Counted from the stretch's first letter, positions 1 through 9,173 are shown. The stretch is 64,000 nucleotides of DNA from Pedobacter sp. FW305-3-2-15-E-R2A2 (GCF_038446955.1 NZ_CP151803.1:1302001-1366000), one strand, 5' to 3'. The notes: generated by a model not told the origin, from the sequence alone. Translations and numbers: made by a program.

Positions 1-2
1 TT

Positions 3-413
3 GTCAATGAGTTCAGGAAATATAACCTGACACTGAATGGCCTGTGGACACCAACACAGGAAGCTTTTGATGCCCGCTGGAAAGGACCTGGAACGAGTAA
101 TACCGGCGATAAGCCTTCAAGTGCGAGCATGCAGAATACCAGAGATTATGCGAATAGCCTTTGGGTGGAAAATGGTTCCTACCTGAAGTTAAGAGATGTG
201 ACCCTGGGATATACCTTCTCTCCGGGAATATTGAAGGCCCTGAACATCGCTTCTATTCGTCTTTATGCGAGTGCCCAGAACTACTTTACCATCACCAACT
301 ATTCTGGTTATGATCCGGAGGTTTCCTGGTCTGCGGCCACGGTAAACGGATGGGACAGGGGAAATTATCCTGCTGCAAAATCGATTACCACTGGTGTTAA
401 AGTTAATTTTTAA
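3..413 (+). CDS. SusC/RagA-type TonB-dependent receptor, C-terminal fragment
   Basis: The frame is open from the window edge, so only the last 136 or so codons are present and the start lies upstream. The text runs through NGSYLKLRDVTLGY, RLYASAQNYFTIT and ends KVNF. This is the typical closing barrel strands of SusC-family outer-membrane receptors, with a terminal aromatic residue as expected for barrel insertion. The SusD gene follows 19 bases downstream, which is the standard SusC-SusD order. Such receptors import glycans or peptides bound by the partner SusD lipoprotein, powered by TonB. The substrate cannot be read from this fragment. An internal ATG at 129 is not the real start because the homologous frame continues upstream of it. 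Confidence 0.9.
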   Translation, partial: VNEFRKYNLTLNGLWTPTQEAFDARWKGPGTSNTGDKPSSASMQNTRDYANSLWVENGSYLKLRDVTLGYTFSPGILKALNIASIRLYASAQNYFTITNYSGYDPEVSWSAATVNGWDRGNYPAAKSITTGVKVNF

Positions 414-432
414 TCATTTAGAAGAACAGATC

Positions 433-1881
433 ATGAAACGATATATCACCTATTCCCTGCTTACTTTAATGTTGATGGCCACCGTCATTTCCGGATGTAA
501 AAAGGCATTGGAAGAAGATCCTAAGACATTTATCTCCCCGGAGAATTTTTTTAAGAACCCTGATAGTTATGAACTGGCTGTAGTGGGGATTTATTCAGGC
601 CTGCCCTTATACTCCGGAAACACGGCGATGATGCTGGAGATGTGTACCGATATTTACGGTGCTCCTTCCGCTGCTGCTGAACAGGCATTACCGATGTACC
701 AGAATGCTCCGGCGGCTTTTTATTACAATACCAGAGAAGCCTGGGGAGGCGCGTACTCCATCATCAAAAATGCAAACTTTATCCTGGACGAATTGCCTAA
801 AGGCCCGTTGGAAGAGCTGAAGAAAAAACAACTGATGGCCGAAGCCCGTTTTCTGAGGGCTTATGCTTATTTTTATTTGGTACAGCTGTATGGTGATGTT
901 CCTATGCCTGTGAAGCCGATTACAGATTATGCCAATTTACAAATGCCAAGAACAGCGCAGACAGAGATTTACAAACTCATCCTGGAGGATTTAAATTATG
1001 CGGAAGCAAATCTTCCTGAATCGACCACAGCTCAGGGCAGGGTCTATAAATTGGTTTCTACCGCATTATTGGCTAAGGTTTACCTCACAATGGGAGGCAA
1101 TCCTTTAAAGCAAACCCAATATTTTGCCAATGCAAAAGAGAAAGCAGTAGCGGTAATCAATTCCGGAAAGTTCAAATTGGCAGATGATTTTGCAGGTGTC
1201 TTTCATAAAACAGTGTATACTTCTGAGTCGATTTGGGAGCAACTGTATGTGACTGGCCTGGGTGGCAATCCGGTGCATGGGCTTACCCTGACTGCGGCCA
1301 CCTATAACCCGATCCTTGTTCCTGCGGATTGGTTTATCAATAGTTTTGCCACCGGCGATCAGAGAAAAGAATGGGGGATTGTTCAAAATTATGCTGGTCC
1401 GAAAGGAACGATACTCAACCCTTTCTTCCAGAAGTTCGCCGATGCATCGGGGGTGGCTTCCGGAACCACTTCTTCCGGGGCAATTGTGAGTTATACCTTT
1501 CCCTACCTCAGACTGGCAGAAATGTATTTAATCGCTGCTGAAGCTGAAAACGAAGTAAACGGACCCGGAGCTGCCTATACTTATATCAACGAAATCAGAA
1601 AACGTGCAAGGGTCGATAAAGCGAATGCGACGAATGTGCCCGACTTAAGCGGATTGTCGCAACAACAGTTTCGCGAAGCAGCCTGGATGGAACGGAAATG
1701 GGAGCTTTGCCTGGAAGGAAGTACCTGGTTTGATTTGAAAAGGACGAATACCCTGCAAAATATTCAAAACAGAAGAGGAACAGGGCTGATCAATCCGATC
1801 GGTGCCTATAACCAAACCTGGTTGATTCCTGATAAAGAGGTAGTCAACAATAACATTGCTCAAAACCCAGTATATAAATAA
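433..1881 (+). CDS. SusD/RagB family nutrient-binding outer-membrane lipoprotein
   Basis: A 482-residue protein starting MKRYITYSLL, with a hydrophobic signal and a lipobox-like VISGC placing the lipidated cysteine at residue 22. I chose this ATG because a longer in-frame start at 394 would put 13 non-signal residues before the lipoprotein signal and overlap the SusC gene. Family features include the EARFLRAYAYFYLVQLYGDVP segment region (TPR-like SusD N-terminal half) and the C-terminal FPYLRLAEMYLIAAEA and WFDLKR motifs of RagB/SusD. It should sit on the outer leaflet as the lid of the upstream SusC channel and bind ligand. It is co-transcribed with the flanking genes. Ligand unknown. Confidence 0.93.
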   Translation: MKRYITYSLLTLMLMATVISGCKKALEEDPKTFISPENFFKNPDSYELAVVGIYSGLPLYSGNTAMMLEMCTDIYGAPSAAAEQALPMYQNAPAAFYYNTREAWGGAYSIIKNANFILDELPKGPLEELKKKQLMAEARFLRAYAYFYLVQLYGDVPMPVKPITDYANLQMPRTAQTEIYKLILEDLNYAEANLPESTTAQGRVYKLVSTALLAKVYLTMGGNPLKQTQYFANAKEKAVAVINSGKFKLADDFAGVFHKTVYTSESIWEQLYVTGLGGNPVHGLTLTAATYNPILVPADWFINSFATGDQRKEWGIVQNYAGPKGTILNPFFQKFADASGVASGTTSSGAIVSYTFPYLRLAEMYLIAAEAENEVNGPGAAYTYINEIRKRARVDKANATNVPDLSGLSQQQFREAAWMERKWELCLEGSTWFDLKRTNTLQNIQNRRGTGLINPIGAYNQTWLIPDKEVVNNNIAQNPVYK

Positions 1882-1904
1882 TTAAAAAATAATCCTGTTG
1901 ATTT

Positions 1905-4271
1905 ATGAAACGTACGACAAGGCCCCGGATCATCTTACTCAGCTGTTTGCTGTGTTTATTTTTAAGCAGCAACAGTTTTGCTAAAGACCTCTATATTTCC
2001 AGCAAAGGGAATGACAAAAATCCAGGCAGTAAAGAAAAACCTTTTGCCACTTTTAAAAGGGCACAGACGGCCTTAAGGTCTATGAAAGGAGCGATAACGG
2101 TTTATGTGCGTGGAGGAACCTATTACCTGACTGCCCCGGTGATTTTTACGGGTTTAGATTCCCGGAATAGCGGAGAGAAGGTAACTTATAAGTCCTACCC
2201 GGGAGAGCAGGTGAAAGTAAGTGGCGCAAAGCCTTTATCGCTCAAATGGGAGACTTACAAAGGTTTCATTAAACAAGCTAAGCTGAGCGGGGAGCTGGCC
2301 TTCGATCAGTTGTTCCTGAATGGAAAACAGCAACGTATGGCAAGGTATCCGAATTATAACCCGGACATCAGGTTTTTTGGCGGTGCTTCGGCCGATGCCA
2401 TCAGCCCGGAACGCGTTAAAGGATGGAGTCATCCGGAAGGTGGCTTTGTACATGCGCTTCATAAGCATGAATGGGGAGGGTATCAATACCTGATTTCCGG
2501 AAAAGACGGGGAAGGGAAATTGGCTCTTGAAGGCGGTTTTCAGAACAACCGTCAGATGGGGATGCACGATAAATATCGTTATGTAGAAAATATCTTTGAA
2601 GAGCTGGATACCGCCGGGGAATGGTATTTCAATAACAGAGAAAAGATCCTTTATTTCTATCCGCAACAAAAGACAGATTTAACGAAAGCAGTGGTCGAAA
2701 TCCCACAGTTGAAATCGCTTTTTGAATTTCGCGGAACGGCGGAACAACCGGTAAAGAACATTCAGATTGAAGGTATGGAGCTGAGTCATACACTAAGGAC
2801 CTTCATGGAGACAAAAGAACCGCTGTTGCGTAGCGACTGGACCATTTATCGCGGAGGAGCAGTAGTGATGGAAGGTGCGGAGCACTGTGTGGTTAAGGCT
2901 TGTTTTTTCAATACGGTTGGTGGTAACGCGGTGTTTATGAGCAATTACAACCGGAACAACCTGGTTTCAGGATGTCATATTGCGTTTGCCGGAGCAAGTG
3001 GTGTTTGCTTTGTGGGCGACCCTAAAGCGGTCCGGTCTCCGAGTTTTGAATATGGACAGTTTGTGCCATTAAATGAAATAGACCGGGTAACGGGACCAAA
3101 AACAAACAATTATCCTTCAAACTGTACGGTAGAAAATACTTTGATGTATGGCCTGGGAACCGTGGAAAAGCAGGTTGCAGGAGTGGAGATTTCTATGGCT
3201 ATGGACATTAAGGTGAGTCATAACACGATTTATGATGTGCCCAGAGCAGGAATAAACATTAGTGAAGGAACCTGGGGAGGACACCTGATTGAATACAATG
3301 ATGTATACAATACGGTATTGGAGTCGGGAGATCATGGTGCTTTTAACTCCTGGGGCCGCGACCGTTACTGGCATCCGGATTATGCAGTGATGGCGGGGAT
3401 TGCAAAAGACAATCCTGCATTGATCACTGCTGATGTGATTAAGCCTATCGTGATTCATGACAACCGTTTTCGTTGCGATCATGGATGGGATATTGACCTG
3501 GACGATGGTTCCTCAAACTATCATATCTACAACAATGTCTGCCTGAATGGAGGATTGAAACTTCGGGAAGGTTTCTTCAGAACGGTAGAGAACAATGTGA
3601 TCCTGAACAATTCCTTTCATCCCCATGTATGGTTTAACGATAGCGGAGATGTATTCAGACATAACATTGTAACCCGCAACTATTTCCCTATCCGTGTGAA
3701 TGACTGGGGTAAAGAGGTGGATGCGAACCTGTTTCCGGATGAGCAGGCACTTGCTGCGGCACAAAAGGCAGGTACGGATGCACATTCTGCATTTGGAGAT
3801 CCAGAATTTGTAAAAGCAACTCTCGGAGATTATCGGGTGAAACCTGGTTCTCCTGCGCTTAAACTGGGCTTTAAAAATTTTCCTATGAACGAATTTGGGG
3901 TCACTTCTCCTTCGTTGAAAGCTTTAGTGAGGCCGGTGAAATTACCGGTATTGATTTCAGAAATGAAAACGGAAGGGCAGGATAGCTACGATTTTCTTGG
4001 CGCAAAGGTAAAAAACCTAAATACCCTTGGCGAGCGTTCTGCAACGGGGATGGCCACAGAAACAGGAGTGCTGGTATTGGAAGTTCCAAAAAAGAGTATC
4101 CTTTATGGAAAGCTGCAGCCTAATGATGTGGTCCTGAAATTTAACGATGCGCCGGTAAAGAATATGAAAGACCTGATGACGATTCAGATGGGCTTACAGC
4201 TGAGTCAGAAGGCAACGTTAGAAGTCTTTAGAAATCAAGCTTCGAAAAAAATTGAAATCGCTCTGAAATAA
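1905..4271 (+). CDS. Secreted right-handed beta-helix protein with C-terminal PDZ domain
   Basis: 788 residues with a Sec signal peptide (about residues 1-27, ending SNSFAKD). The N-terminal part reads DLYISSKGNDKNPGSKEKPFATFKRA, the classic opening of parallel beta-helix carbohydrate-active proteins. Asn-rich helix turns follow across roughly residues 100-620 (for example IEGMELSHT, VENNVILNNSF). Residues about 695-788 form a PDZ-like domain (GVLVLEVPKKSILYGKLQPNDVVLKFND). The gene follows SusD by 23 bases, so it is probably the degradative enzyme of this unit, a lyase or glycosidase acting on a polysaccharide in the periplasm or at the surface. The exact family and catalytic residues cannot be assigned by eye. 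The PDZ tail is uncommon in polysaccharide-degrading helices and suggests binding to another envelope protein or to peptide termini. Confidence 0.8.
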   Translation: MKRTTRPRIILLSCLLCLFLSSNSFAKDLYISSKGNDKNPGSKEKPFATFKRAQTALRSMKGAITVYVRGGTYYLTAPVIFTGLDSRNSGEKVTYKSYPGEQVKVSGAKPLSLKWETYKGFIKQAKLSGELAFDQLFLNGKQQRMARYPNYNPDIRFFGGASADAISPERVKGWSHPEGGFVHALHKHEWGGYQYLISGKDGEGKLALEGGFQNNRQMGMHDKYRYVENIFEELDTAGEWYFNNREKILYFYPQQKTDLTKAVVEIPQLKSLFEFRGTAEQPVKNIQIEGMELSHTLRTFMETKEPLLRSDWTIYRGGAVVMEGAEHCVVKACFFNTVGGNAVFMSNYNRNNLVSGCHIAFAGASGVCFVGDPKAVRSPSFEYGQFVPLNEIDRVTGPKTNNYPSNCTVENTLMYGLGTVEKQVAGVEISMAMDIKVSHNTIYDVPRAGINISEGTWGGHLIEYNDVYNTVLESGDHGAFNSWGRDRYWHPDYAVMAGIAKDNPALITADVIKPIVIHDNRFRCDHGWDIDLDDGSSNYHIYNNVCLNGGLKLREGFFRTVENNVILNNSFHPHVWFNDSGDVFRHNIVTRNYFPIRVNDWGKEVDANLFPDEQALAAAQKAGTDAHSAFGDPEFVKATLGDYRVKPGSPALKLGFKNFPMNEFGVTSPSLKALVRPVKLPVLISEMKTEGQDSYDFLGAKVKNLNTLGERSATGMATETGVLVLEVPKKSILYGKLQPNDVVLKFNDAPVKNMKDLMTIQMGLQLSQKATLEVFRNQASKKIEIALK

Positions 4272-4276
4272 ACATT

Positions 4277-4330
4277 CAGCCCCTTTCTTTAGGATGGTAA
4301 AAGTCTTTGCTGTCCGGAGGGAAGGGGCTG
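4277..4330 (+). terminator. Rho-independent-like terminator after the SusCD unit
   Basis: Perfect 9-base arms CAGCCCCTT (4277-4285) and AAGGGGCTG (4322-4330) flank a 36-base loop, followed by TTTCGTTTTC. The loop is long, so strength is uncertain. It sits directly after the beta-helix gene stop. Confidence 0.6.
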
Positions 4331-4367
4331 TTTCGTTTTCTTACAATATCCCCATTTGCAGGCGTCC

Positions 4368-4375
4368 TAAGTTTG
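4368..4375 (+). promoter_or_regulatory. Bacteroidota -7 element (TAnnTTTG) for the oxidoreductase gene
   Basis: TAAGTTTG followed by T matches the TAnnTTTGY -7 consensus of Bacteroidota housekeeping promoters. It lies 22 bases before the ATG at 4397. No clear -33 TTTG at the expected spacing was found, so this is a partial match. Confidence 0.45.
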
Positions 4376-4396
4376 TCTTAACAAATTTAAGGAACC

Positions 4397-4993
4397 ATGA
4401 AACACCTCATTATTTATTGTCATCCAAATCCGGCGAGCCTTAACCATGCGATTAAGGACGCTGTAAATTACTATGCCCAGACCGCAGGACATGAAACGAG
4501 AATTCGCGATGTCTATGCTTTAAACTTTAACCCGGTTTTAACGCCGGAGGATATTTTGTCTTTTAAATCAGGGGCAGTCCCGGAAGATATACTTGTGGAG
4601 CAGGAATACTTTCTTTGGGCGGAACTCATTACCATTGTTCATCCGGTTTGGTGGACGGGAATGCCGGCCATTTTGAAAGGATATTTTGACCGCGTGCTGA
4701 GCTATGGCTTTGCTTATGGTTATGGGGCAAATGGGCTGGAGCAAATGTTAAAGGGTAAAGATCTTTACCTCATCAACACTGTTGGATCAGAAGAACAGAA
4801 CTATGTGGATAAAGGTATTTTTGATGCCATGAGGACTGTTGCCGAAAATACCTTTGGTTTTACAGGAATGCGAATTTTGGAACACCGTTTTTTCTCTAAC
4901 GTAATTACCTGTGATGAAGAGACAAGGAAAGGTTATCTGGAATCGCTGGAGCAACTGTTCGAAAATGAAAGATGTAAGGTAAAGCTCCAGTAG
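4397..4993 (+). CDS. Flavodoxin-fold NAD(P)H:quinone oxidoreductase
   Basis: 198 residues of the Flavodoxin_2 family (MdaB/KefF/NQO1-like). The N-terminus MKHLIIYCHPNPASLNHA contains the FMN/FAD phosphate-binding loop. HPVWWTGMPAILKGYFDRV is the characteristic segment lining the flavin and the dimer interface, and GYGANGLEQMLKGKDLYLINT follows the usual fold order. Enzymes of this type reduce quinones or electrophiles with NAD(P)H by two-electron transfer in the cytosol. The gene stands alone between a terminator upstream and a long AT-rich gap downstream. The physiological substrate is not evident. Confidence 0.85.
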   Translation: MKHLIIYCHPNPASLNHAIKDAVNYYAQTAGHETRIRDVYALNFNPVLTPEDILSFKSGAVPEDILVEQEYFLWAELITIVHPVWWTGMPAILKGYFDRVLSYGFAYGYGANGLEQMLKGKDLYLINTVGSEEQNYVDKGIFDAMRTVAENTFGFTGMRILEHRFFSNVITCDEETRKGYLESLEQLFENERCKVKLQ

Positions 4994-5095
4994 GAATATC
5001 AAGGAAAATGTATAGTTTTTAGGTGGAGTTATGCCAGGAAAAGCAAGGGTAAATACCGCTTCGGGAAAGGTTCGGGATCGGTTTTACCTAAGCTA

Positions 5096-5128
5096 GGTCT
5101 ACACTCGGTCTATACTCGGTCTATACTC
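5096..5128 (+). repeat. Three tandem copies of an 11-base unit
   Basis: GGTCTACACTC followed by two exact copies of GGTCTATACTC (5096-5106, 5107-5117, 5118-5128), then a partial GGT. It is followed by a weak dyad CCCGC (5137-5141) / GCGGG (5159-5163). It may be a regulatory site array or a piece of a dispersed repeat; the window alone cannot tell. Confidence 0.75.
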
Positions 5129-5433
5129 GGTGCAAGCCCGCTTGAAAGCGTGTTAAAGGCGGGTAAGCAAGGAGTAAAAAACGGGTTTATATTGAGGGAT
5201 ACTGCAGGCAGTCTTTGACTTGATTCCTGTCAGCATTAAATAGGTTTGAAAGTGATATATCCCATTGGTCTAATGATTTGATCATCACCTTTATATGGAT
5301 AATGAATGAAGACCTTTTTTTCTGGTTTAATCAATTTTTTATGATTTGTGTTTTATTTTTTAAATAATTGAAATTATCTTATTTTATTTACCATAGAAAT
5401 TAATTTTTCTAAAAAATATTGTTTTTAAAATAA

Positions 5434-5463
5434 TTGGTTGTTTATTTTTCTTTTAGATATTTG
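5434..5463 (+). promoter_or_regulatory. Possible RHS gene promoter
   Basis: TTG (5434-5436), a 19-base spacer, then GATATTTG (5456-5463) followed by T resembles the Bacteroidota -33/-7 promoter with one mismatch in the -7 box (GA for TA). It would give a 5' leader of about 75 bases. Confidence 0.3.
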
Positions 5464-5542
5464 TATATAGATTAGTCATCGTCATGCTGTTGATCTTCAA
5501 TGGATAATGGATCACAGCGTTTAACGCTTAACCATTAAAACG

Positions 5543-8500
5543 ATGAAAGGACTTTTACAGAAACTTACTTTGTTGCTGCTGAGCGGACAGTTGGCAGCTT
5601 TTGGACAGTCTGCTGATCAGAATTATATCAAAACCGCTAAAGTACAGGTGAGCGGGATTACCACAGAAGCCGGACTGAACAGTGTGATTACCGATAAAAC
5701 CAAGGTTCAGGTAAGTGTGAGTTATCTGGATGGTCTCGGGCGTCCGATGCAGCAGGTGCAGTATCAGTGGAGCCCTTTAGGAAAAGATGTGATTCTGCCT
5801 TTCGCCTACGATGACTATGGGCGTGAAGCGAAGAAATACCTTCCTTATACCGACAACGGCACGGCAACCGGAAACTACCGGGCTGCTGCACTGGGCAGTC
5901 AGCAGTCATTTTACAACAGCCCGCCTGCCGGGGTGATCAGTATCCCCTCGGGATCAGGACAGGTGGCTTATTCTGAAACAAAGTTTGAAGCTTCCCCGCT
6001 GAGCCGGGTGCAGCAGCAGGGCTTTCCCGGAGGAGACTGGAAGATCAATGGTGGGCATACCCTGCGTAGCGGGTATGCGGCAAATGTGGCTACAGATGTG
6101 AGGATGTGGAAGGTAACGGCCAATGGCGCCACGGGAAGCAGTTATTACCCCAAGGCAAAGCTTTATGTAGATACGCTGACCGATGAAAACGGGAACAAAA
6201 GCGTGTCGTTTAAAGATGACCAGGACCGGCTGGTTTTGAAACGGGTGCAGGGCCCATCTGGCTTCCTGAGCACTTATTATGTATATGATGAGCTGAATAA
6301 CCTGCGTTATGTGATCCCTCCGGGGTTTTCAGGGACCAGCTTTATCGAGAGTGATGCTGCTTTTGACCAGTTTATCTATGGTTATCATTACAACGGCAAA
6401 AGGCTGATGACCGAAAAGAAGCTGCCGGGGAAAGGCTGGGAGTTTCTGGTCTATAACAAACTGGACAAACTGGTGATGAGTCAGGATGCGGTTCAGCGTT
6501 CCAAAACGCCTCAGCAGTGGACGGTCTTTAAGTATGATGAATTGGGCAGGGCGGCAATTACCGGGATTTACAGTCATACCGGAAGTTCGGCGAATACAAA
6601 TTACCGCAGCACACAGCAAACTGCTGTTGACGGAAATGCATCCCTCTGGGAAACTTCTGTAGCCACAGGAACGGGATATACAGCCAATACTTATCCAACC
6701 AGTCTGAGTCAGGTGCTGCTGATCAGCTATTACGATAATTATACCATTCCGGATAAAACGGGTACCTATGATGCGACACAGACGGTCACGAGCCGGACCC
6801 AGGGACTGGCGACAGGAACTAAGGTGAACATCCTTGGCACGGGGACGATGCTGCTGACGGTGAATTATTATGATGAGCGGGGCAGGTTAAAGGAAAGCAT
6901 CAGTGATCACCACCTTAGTGGCACCGACCGGGTGGTCAATACCTGGGATTTTACAGGTGACCTGACGGCCAGTGTCAGGACGCATAGCAGCAGCGGGGGA
7001 AGTGTAACGGTCGCCATGCGGTATGAATATGACCATTCGGGCAGGAAAACGAAAACCTATCAGAAGATCAATACAGATGCGGAAGTGCTGTTGTCGGAGG
7101 TGGGGTATAATGAACTGGGACAGGAAAGTACCAGAAAACTGCACAATGGTCTCCAGACGGTTAGCATGTCTTATAATTCCCGGGGCTGGCTGACCCATAA
7201 AAGTGCTTCGCTGTTGGCCATTCAGCTGAAATATAATGATGGATCAGTGCCCCGGTACAATGGAGATGTGACCGGGCAGCTTTGGGGAACCCCGGGAAAC
7301 CTGACTAAGAATTATGCTTACAATTATGATCAGTTAGGGCGTTTGTTATCGGGTATCTCCGGAACCGGGAATGATGAAAAGAGCATCAGTTACGATGTGA
7401 TGGGGAACATTCTGAGCCTGACCAGGGATAACGGGACTGCTCAGAGTTACAGTTATAGCGGAAACAGGCTGAGCAGTGTGAGCGGAGGGGCGTCGAGAAC
7501 TTATACTTATGACCTGAATGGGAATGTGCTGACTGATGGCACAAACACCTTTACTTATAATTACCTGAACCTGCCTCAGACGGTGAGTGGGGGAACTTCA
7601 ATCACCTATACCTATGATGCCGGAGGAAGGAAGTTGAGGGCGGTGAATGCAGGGGTAACCGTAGATTATATCGGGGGGATCCAGTATACTTCCGGGGCGA
7701 TAGATTTTATCCAGACTGAAGAGGGAAGGGCGAGGAAAAGTGGCAGCAGTTATTTGTATGAATACAACCTTTCGGATCATCTGGGGAACAACAGATTGAG
7801 TTTTGACATCTTTTCCGGAGCAGCAAGGGAGATCCAGCACGATGATTATTATCCGTTTGGAAAGCGGTTTAATGGTTATTTATTGGGGGCGAAAAATAAT
7901 TACCTTTATAATGATAAGGAGCTGCAGGATGGTTTAGGACAGTATGACTATGGGGCCAGGTTCTATGACCCGGTGATTGGACGGTGGACGGTTATCGATC
8001 CGTTGGCAGAACAGGGCAGAAGGTATTCCCCTTATGTATATGTGTTTAACAATCCTTTGCGTTTTACAGACCCGGATGGGATGTTTGCTGATGGATGGAG
8101 CAGGTTTGCAGATCGTGGAATAGTTGATGAGTATCCTGAGGGACCAAAGGGGGCACAGTCTAATGAATGGATACCTGGGATGGATTCGAAAGGAAATTTA
8201 ACGCTCAAAGCAGAGAAAGGAGATGATCCTAAAACGCTGGCCAAATTTTTAGGTGTAGATCAAAAGGTGGCTAATAAGCTTTATAGTAAAATAAACAAGC
8301 TTGGGAGTATAAAACTTACGGATGATATCCCCGGAGTAGGAACGATGAATTCAATAATTGCAGATACAAAAAAAAATCCAGATAAGTATAATGATAATTT
8401 TGCTCCGGGTTTATTTACGGATGCAAATTATAATTGTTTTGGTTGTGCATTATCTGTCTCTAGCGGGCGCTTCCCTAAAAATTCGGAAGTTAGTGGTGAG

Positions 8501-8770
8501 GATTTCTTAACTAACGTCAGAGGAGGAGGTTTTGTAAATGTGACAGGGAGAAAGGAGAGCTATAAATTTGGTATGACCATTGTCAGTTTTGGAAAAAATT
8601 ATCTTCTTTCTGATGAACCTAATCATGCGGTCATATACTTAGGGACATCTAGAAATGGGACTCAGTATGCTTTTAGTAAGAATGGTTATTATAAGACGCC
8701 TAAAATCGAAATGTTCTCGACATTAAAGAATGACTACGGGAGTCAATTGTTTTACTATAATAAAAAATAA
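5543..8770 (+). CDS. RHS-repeat polymorphic toxin with cysteine/histidine C-terminal domain
   Basis: 1075 residues. A Sec signal peptide (residues about 1-22, ending AAFGQS) is followed by a DUF6443-type N-terminal region (KAKVQVSG-like text, VSYLDGLGRPMQQVQYQWSP), then many YD/RHS repeats (YEYDHSGRKTKTYQK, YNYDQLGRLLSGI). The RHS core comes at about residues 740-846 (DHLGNNRLSF, YDYGARFYDPVIGRW, NNPLRFTDPDGM). After DPDGM the composition turns AT-rich and the remaining 230 residues are a variable tip. The tip holds YNCFGCALS (Cys965, Cys968) and EPNHAVIYLG (His1028), a spacing compatible with a papain-like or NlpC/P60-like cysteine enzyme; this is inference. A small membrane protein follows 6 bases downstream, fitting a toxin-immunity pair. 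The signal peptide argues for Sec export rather than direct cytoplasmic loading on the neighbouring T6SS. Confidence 0.85.
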   Translation: MKGLLQKLTLLLLSGQLAAFGQSADQNYIKTAKVQVSGITTEAGLNSVITDKTKVQVSVSYLDGLGRPMQQVQYQWSPLGKDVILPFAYDDYGREAKKYLPYTDNGTATGNYRAAALGSQQSFYNSPPAGVISIPSGSGQVAYSETKFEASPLSRVQQQGFPGGDWKINGGHTLRSGYAANVATDVRMWKVTANGATGSSYYPKAKLYVDTLTDENGNKSVSFKDDQDRLVLKRVQGPSGFLSTYYVYDELNNLRYVIPPGFSGTSFIESDAAFDQFIYGYHYNGKRLMTEKKLPGKGWEFLVYNKLDKLVMSQDAVQRSKTPQQWTVFKYDELGRAAITGIYSHTGSSANTNYRSTQQTAVDGNASLWETSVATGTGYTANTYPTSLSQVLLISYYDNYTIPDKTGTYDATQTVTSRTQGLATGTKVNILGTGTMLLTVNYYDERGRLKESISDHHLSGTDRVVNTWDFTGDLTASVRTHSSSGGSVTVAMRYEYDHSGRKTKTYQKINTDAEVLLSEVGYNELGQESTRKLHNGLQTVSMSYNSRGWLTHKSASLLAIQLKYNDGSVPRYNGDVTGQLWGTPGNLTKNYAYNYDQLGRLLSGISGTGNDEKSISYDVMGNILSLTRDNGTAQSYSYSGNRLSSVSGGASRTYTYDLNGNVLTDGTNTFTYNYLNLPQTVSGGTSITYTYDAGGRKLRAVNAGVTVDYIGGIQYTSGAIDFIQTEEGRARKSGSSYLYEYNLSDHLGNNRLSFDIFSGAAREIQHDDYYPFGKRFNGYLLGAKNNYLYNDKELQDGLGQYDYGARFYDPVIGRWTVIDPLAEQGRRYSPYVYVFNNPLRFTDPDGMFADGWSRFADRGIVDEYPEGPKGAQSNEWIPGMDSKGNLTLKAEKGDDPKTLAKFLGVDQKVANKLYSKINKLGSIKLTDDIPGVGTMNSIIADTKKNPDKYNDNFAPGLFTDANYNCFGCALSVSSGRFPKNSEVSGEDFLTNVRGGGFVNVTGRKESYKFGMTIVSFGKNYLLSDEPNHAVIYLGTSRNGTQYAFSKNGYYKTPKIEMFSTLKNDYGSQLFYYNKK

Positions 8771-8776
8771 TAAGAT

Positions 8777-9172
8777 ATGAGAGTGATTAAGTTAGTAACA
8801 TTCATAGTCTTTATTATAATAACAAGTATTGAAATGTATTTAATTGCGAATCGTGAACTGAGTATAAGACATTCCAATATGTTGTTAATGATTGTAATGA
8901 CTATTTTGTTGGTTTATGAAAACAAGACAACAAGGTTAATACTACTATTGATTTGTCTCTATGGAGTCTTTGACTTTTTTGCGTCTGCAAATGATAACAA
9001 TGCTACTTTTATGAATTTCACTAATGAAATATATTGGTTTAAAAATAATGGCGGCTCATTTTTTCGTAGAATTATATTATTATATCCACTTTTTTTTTAT
9101 TTGGGAACGTCCATTACTTTGATCGCAAATTGCTTTAGGGAAAATCATTTAGTTAAAAATAAACTACAATAA
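8777..9172 (+). CDS. Small multi-pass membrane protein, candidate immunity protein
   Basis: 131 residues, AT-rich, with about four hydrophobic segments (residues roughly 4-24, 32-46, 52-68 and 96-118). No family recognised. It starts 6 bases after the RHS stop codon, on the same strand, and shares the low GC of the toxin tip. Immunity genes normally occupy this position directly after an RHS toxin tip. A membrane immunity protein would suit a toxin acting in the periplasm or on the envelope. Function is inferred from position only. Confidence 0.6.
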   Translation: MRVIKLVTFIVFIIITSIEMYLIANRELSIRHSNMLLMIVMTILLVYENKTTRLILLLICLYGVFDFFASANDNNATFMNFTNEIYWFKNNGGSFFRRIILLYPLFFYLGTSITLIANCFRENHLVKNKLQ

Positions 9173-9173
9173 A

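Larger units (their letters stand above)
4994..5542. other. 549-base AT-rich intergenic region upstream of the RHS gene
   Basis: No credible gene. The first part (about 5040-5180) is GC-richer and holds a short tandem repeat and a weak inverted repeat. The second part (about 5280-5510) is very AT-rich. A near-perfect dyad GCGTT-T-AACGC lies at 5517-5527, just before the RHS start codon. The upstream region is probably the regulatory region of the RHS gene. Confidence 0.5.

Noticed and set aside
2235..2669. 144-residue minus-strand frame inside the beta-helix gene
   Set aside because: Antisense shadow of a clear secreted protein; no recognised domain.
5543..8770. RHS protein as a T6SS cargo effector
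   Set aside because: It has a Sec signal peptide and no PAAR or Hcp domain. T6SS cargo is normally loaded from the cytoplasm, so the link to the nearby locus is unproven.
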